NCBI GenBank assembly: GCA_937864385.1
Contig: CALMJN010000054.1
Span: 1 to 15,462, forward strand
Direction of reading: 5' to 3'
DNA: 15,462 bases
Source of the DNA: an uncultured Methanosarcinales archaeon
GTDB taxonomy: Archaea; Halobacteriota; Methanosarcinia; Methanotrichales; Methanotrichaceae
The position numbers and the translations under genes were made by a program. The notes under the pieces are model-generated. The model did no database searches. It worked only from the letters and a program-made list of their open reading frames with translations, and was not told the origin of the DNA. This document shows positions 14,730 to 15,462 of this stretch, one piece after another. Position 1 is the stretch's first letter. Each line of letters opens with the position of its first letter.

Positions 14730-15462
14730 CTAGACCCCCTGCTTGGATTCCTGGCTCACATAGAGCAGCTCGGGAGCTTTAACCGAGTTCATGCCCGGAC
14801 GGATGGCGTGTCTCATGCGCACCAGCCTCTTGACCGGACCGGGAAGGCTGCCCTTGATCAGTATGTACTGGTTTCTGACCAGGCCGTAGCCGGGAAATCC
14901 CCCTTCCGGGGTGATCTTGGAGCCGTCGCTTCCTATGAGCATCAGCCTCTTGTTGTACTCCGTCCTCTGGTGGTAGCCCATCTGGCCCAGCTGCGGCACG
15001 CGCCAGCTGATGTGGGAGGGATTCCAGGGGCCAAGGTTGCCCACATGTCTTACCTTTCCGGTGCGGGCGTGCTTTCTCTTGGCCATAGCTATTCCCCAGC
15101 GGCGCACGGGGCCCTGCAGGCCCTTGCCCTTGGTCACGGCGGAGGCGTCCAGCAGATCGCCCAGCTCAAAGACGCTGGAGACAGGAACCTGCTGGCCCAG
15201 CATAGACTGGGCGAGCTTGAGCCTGTCGATCATAGAGCCGCCGTTGATGGGCATCTCCATGATCTCCGGGACCTTCTTGGGAATGCCGGAGACGAGAGTG
15301 GGATTGGTGTGGACCAGAACTCTCACATCGGCGAGGTCCTCACCCAGGGCTTCCAGGTCGCCCGGTGCTGTGCCGCGGCTCTTCTTGGGCACAGTCATAG
15401 CCCTTTTGAGATCAGGGCTCAGGTTCTCAGCCCAGGCCTCGCCCGCAGGGCGCAGCCCGCCG
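14730..15462 (-). CDS. rpl3: Ribosomal protein uL3, 5' end beyond the window
   Basis: Large-subunit protein at the peptidyl-transferase centre. The visible 243 residues lack roughly the first quarter of an archaeal uL3 (about 335 residues as I recall). An internal ATG at 15398 could be mistaken for the start, but the same frame stays open to the window edge and encodes GLRPAGEAWAENLSPDLKRA, which fits the family's GLKA..EAW region. Further marks are VLVHTNPTLVSGIPKKVPE, the VTKGKGLQGPVRRWG block, and GFPGYGLVRNQYILIKGSLPGP with VRMRHAIRP near the end. It is the first visible gene of the operon; the promoter lies outside. Confidence 0.97.
   Translation of the reverse strand, partial: GGLRPAGEAWAENLSPDLKRAMTVPKKSRGTAPGDLEALGEDLADVRVLVHTNPTLVSGIPKKVPEIMEMPINGGSMIDRLKLAQSMLGQQVPVSSVFELGDLLDASAVTKGKGLQGPVRRWGIAMAKRKHARTGKVRHVGNLGPWNPSHISWRVPQLGQMGYHQRTEYNKRLMLIGSDGSKITPEGGFPGYGLVRNQYILIKGSLPGPVKRLVRMRHAIRPGMNSVKAPELLYVSQESKQGV

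Noticed and set aside
14730..15398. A complete 222-residue uL3 starting at ATG 15398
   Set aside because: The frame remains open to the window edge with family-like residues upstream of that ATG, so the ATG is internal and the gene is cut by the window.
1..15462. CRISPR array, insertion sequence, riboswitch or toxin-antitoxin pair
   Set aside because: No spaced direct repeats, transposase motifs, structured leader or small paired genes could be seen; the only mobile-element trace is the integrase fragment.

Overview
This window is archaeal and is almost entirely one long ribosomal-protein operon read on the minus strand, from the right edge to the left. The eukaryote-type proteins L32e, L19e and S4e, the RNase P protein Rpp29, the SecY-YidC-like pair and Cbf5 in one co-oriented cluster identify an archaeon. 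Protein wording (L18, S8, S17, S19, L2) resembles Methanosarcinales. With the fairly high GC content, a Methanothrix/Methanosaeta-like methanogen is my best guess, but this is family-level recollection and was not searched.

Order of transcription (right to left): uL3 (5' end cut by the window), uL4, uL23, uL2, uS19, uL22, uS3, uL29, rnp1 (RNase P Rpp29), uS17, uL14, uL24, eS4, uL5, uS14 (50 codons), uS8, uL6, eL32, eL19, uL18, uS5, uL30, uL15, secY, a YidC/Oxa1-like DUF106 membrane protein, cmk (cytidylate kinase), cbf5 (pseudouridine synthase), then five bases later a tRNA-Ser(GGA) gene with a 16-nt intron. Genes overlap by 1 to 10 bases or are separated by 11 bases or fewer, so there is no room for internal promoters between them and strong translational coupling is expected. 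Several starts were moved inward from the longest open frame. A recurrent GAGGTGA-type Shine-Dalgarno (SD) site, often containing the stop codon of the gene before, lies 5 to 7 bases before the chosen starts. Three of these starts are TTG (uS19, uL22, uL18).

The operon ends in an accessory junction. Directly after the 3' end of tRNA-Ser, and in a frame that reads out of the tRNA 3' half, lies the C-terminal piece of a tyrosine recombinase (257..513). It keeps the HxxR box and the tyrosine nucleophile but has lost its N-terminal half. This looks like the scar of an element that used the tRNA 3' end as attachment site. The last 256 bases are more AT-rich, carry a T8 tract (likely terminator) and a small inverted repeat, and hold no complete gene.

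Functionally the cluster joins ribosome assembly, tRNA maturation (Rpp29, Cbf5, a tRNA), membrane insertion of nascent chains (SecY plus the YidC-like protein) and CMP/dCMP phosphorylation. I found no convincing undescribed system. The points most worth a second look are the tRNA/integrase junction, the tRNA intron, the serine-rich N-terminal extension of Cbf5, a large insertion in SecY, the absence of several usual operon members, and the SD/stop-codon architecture.
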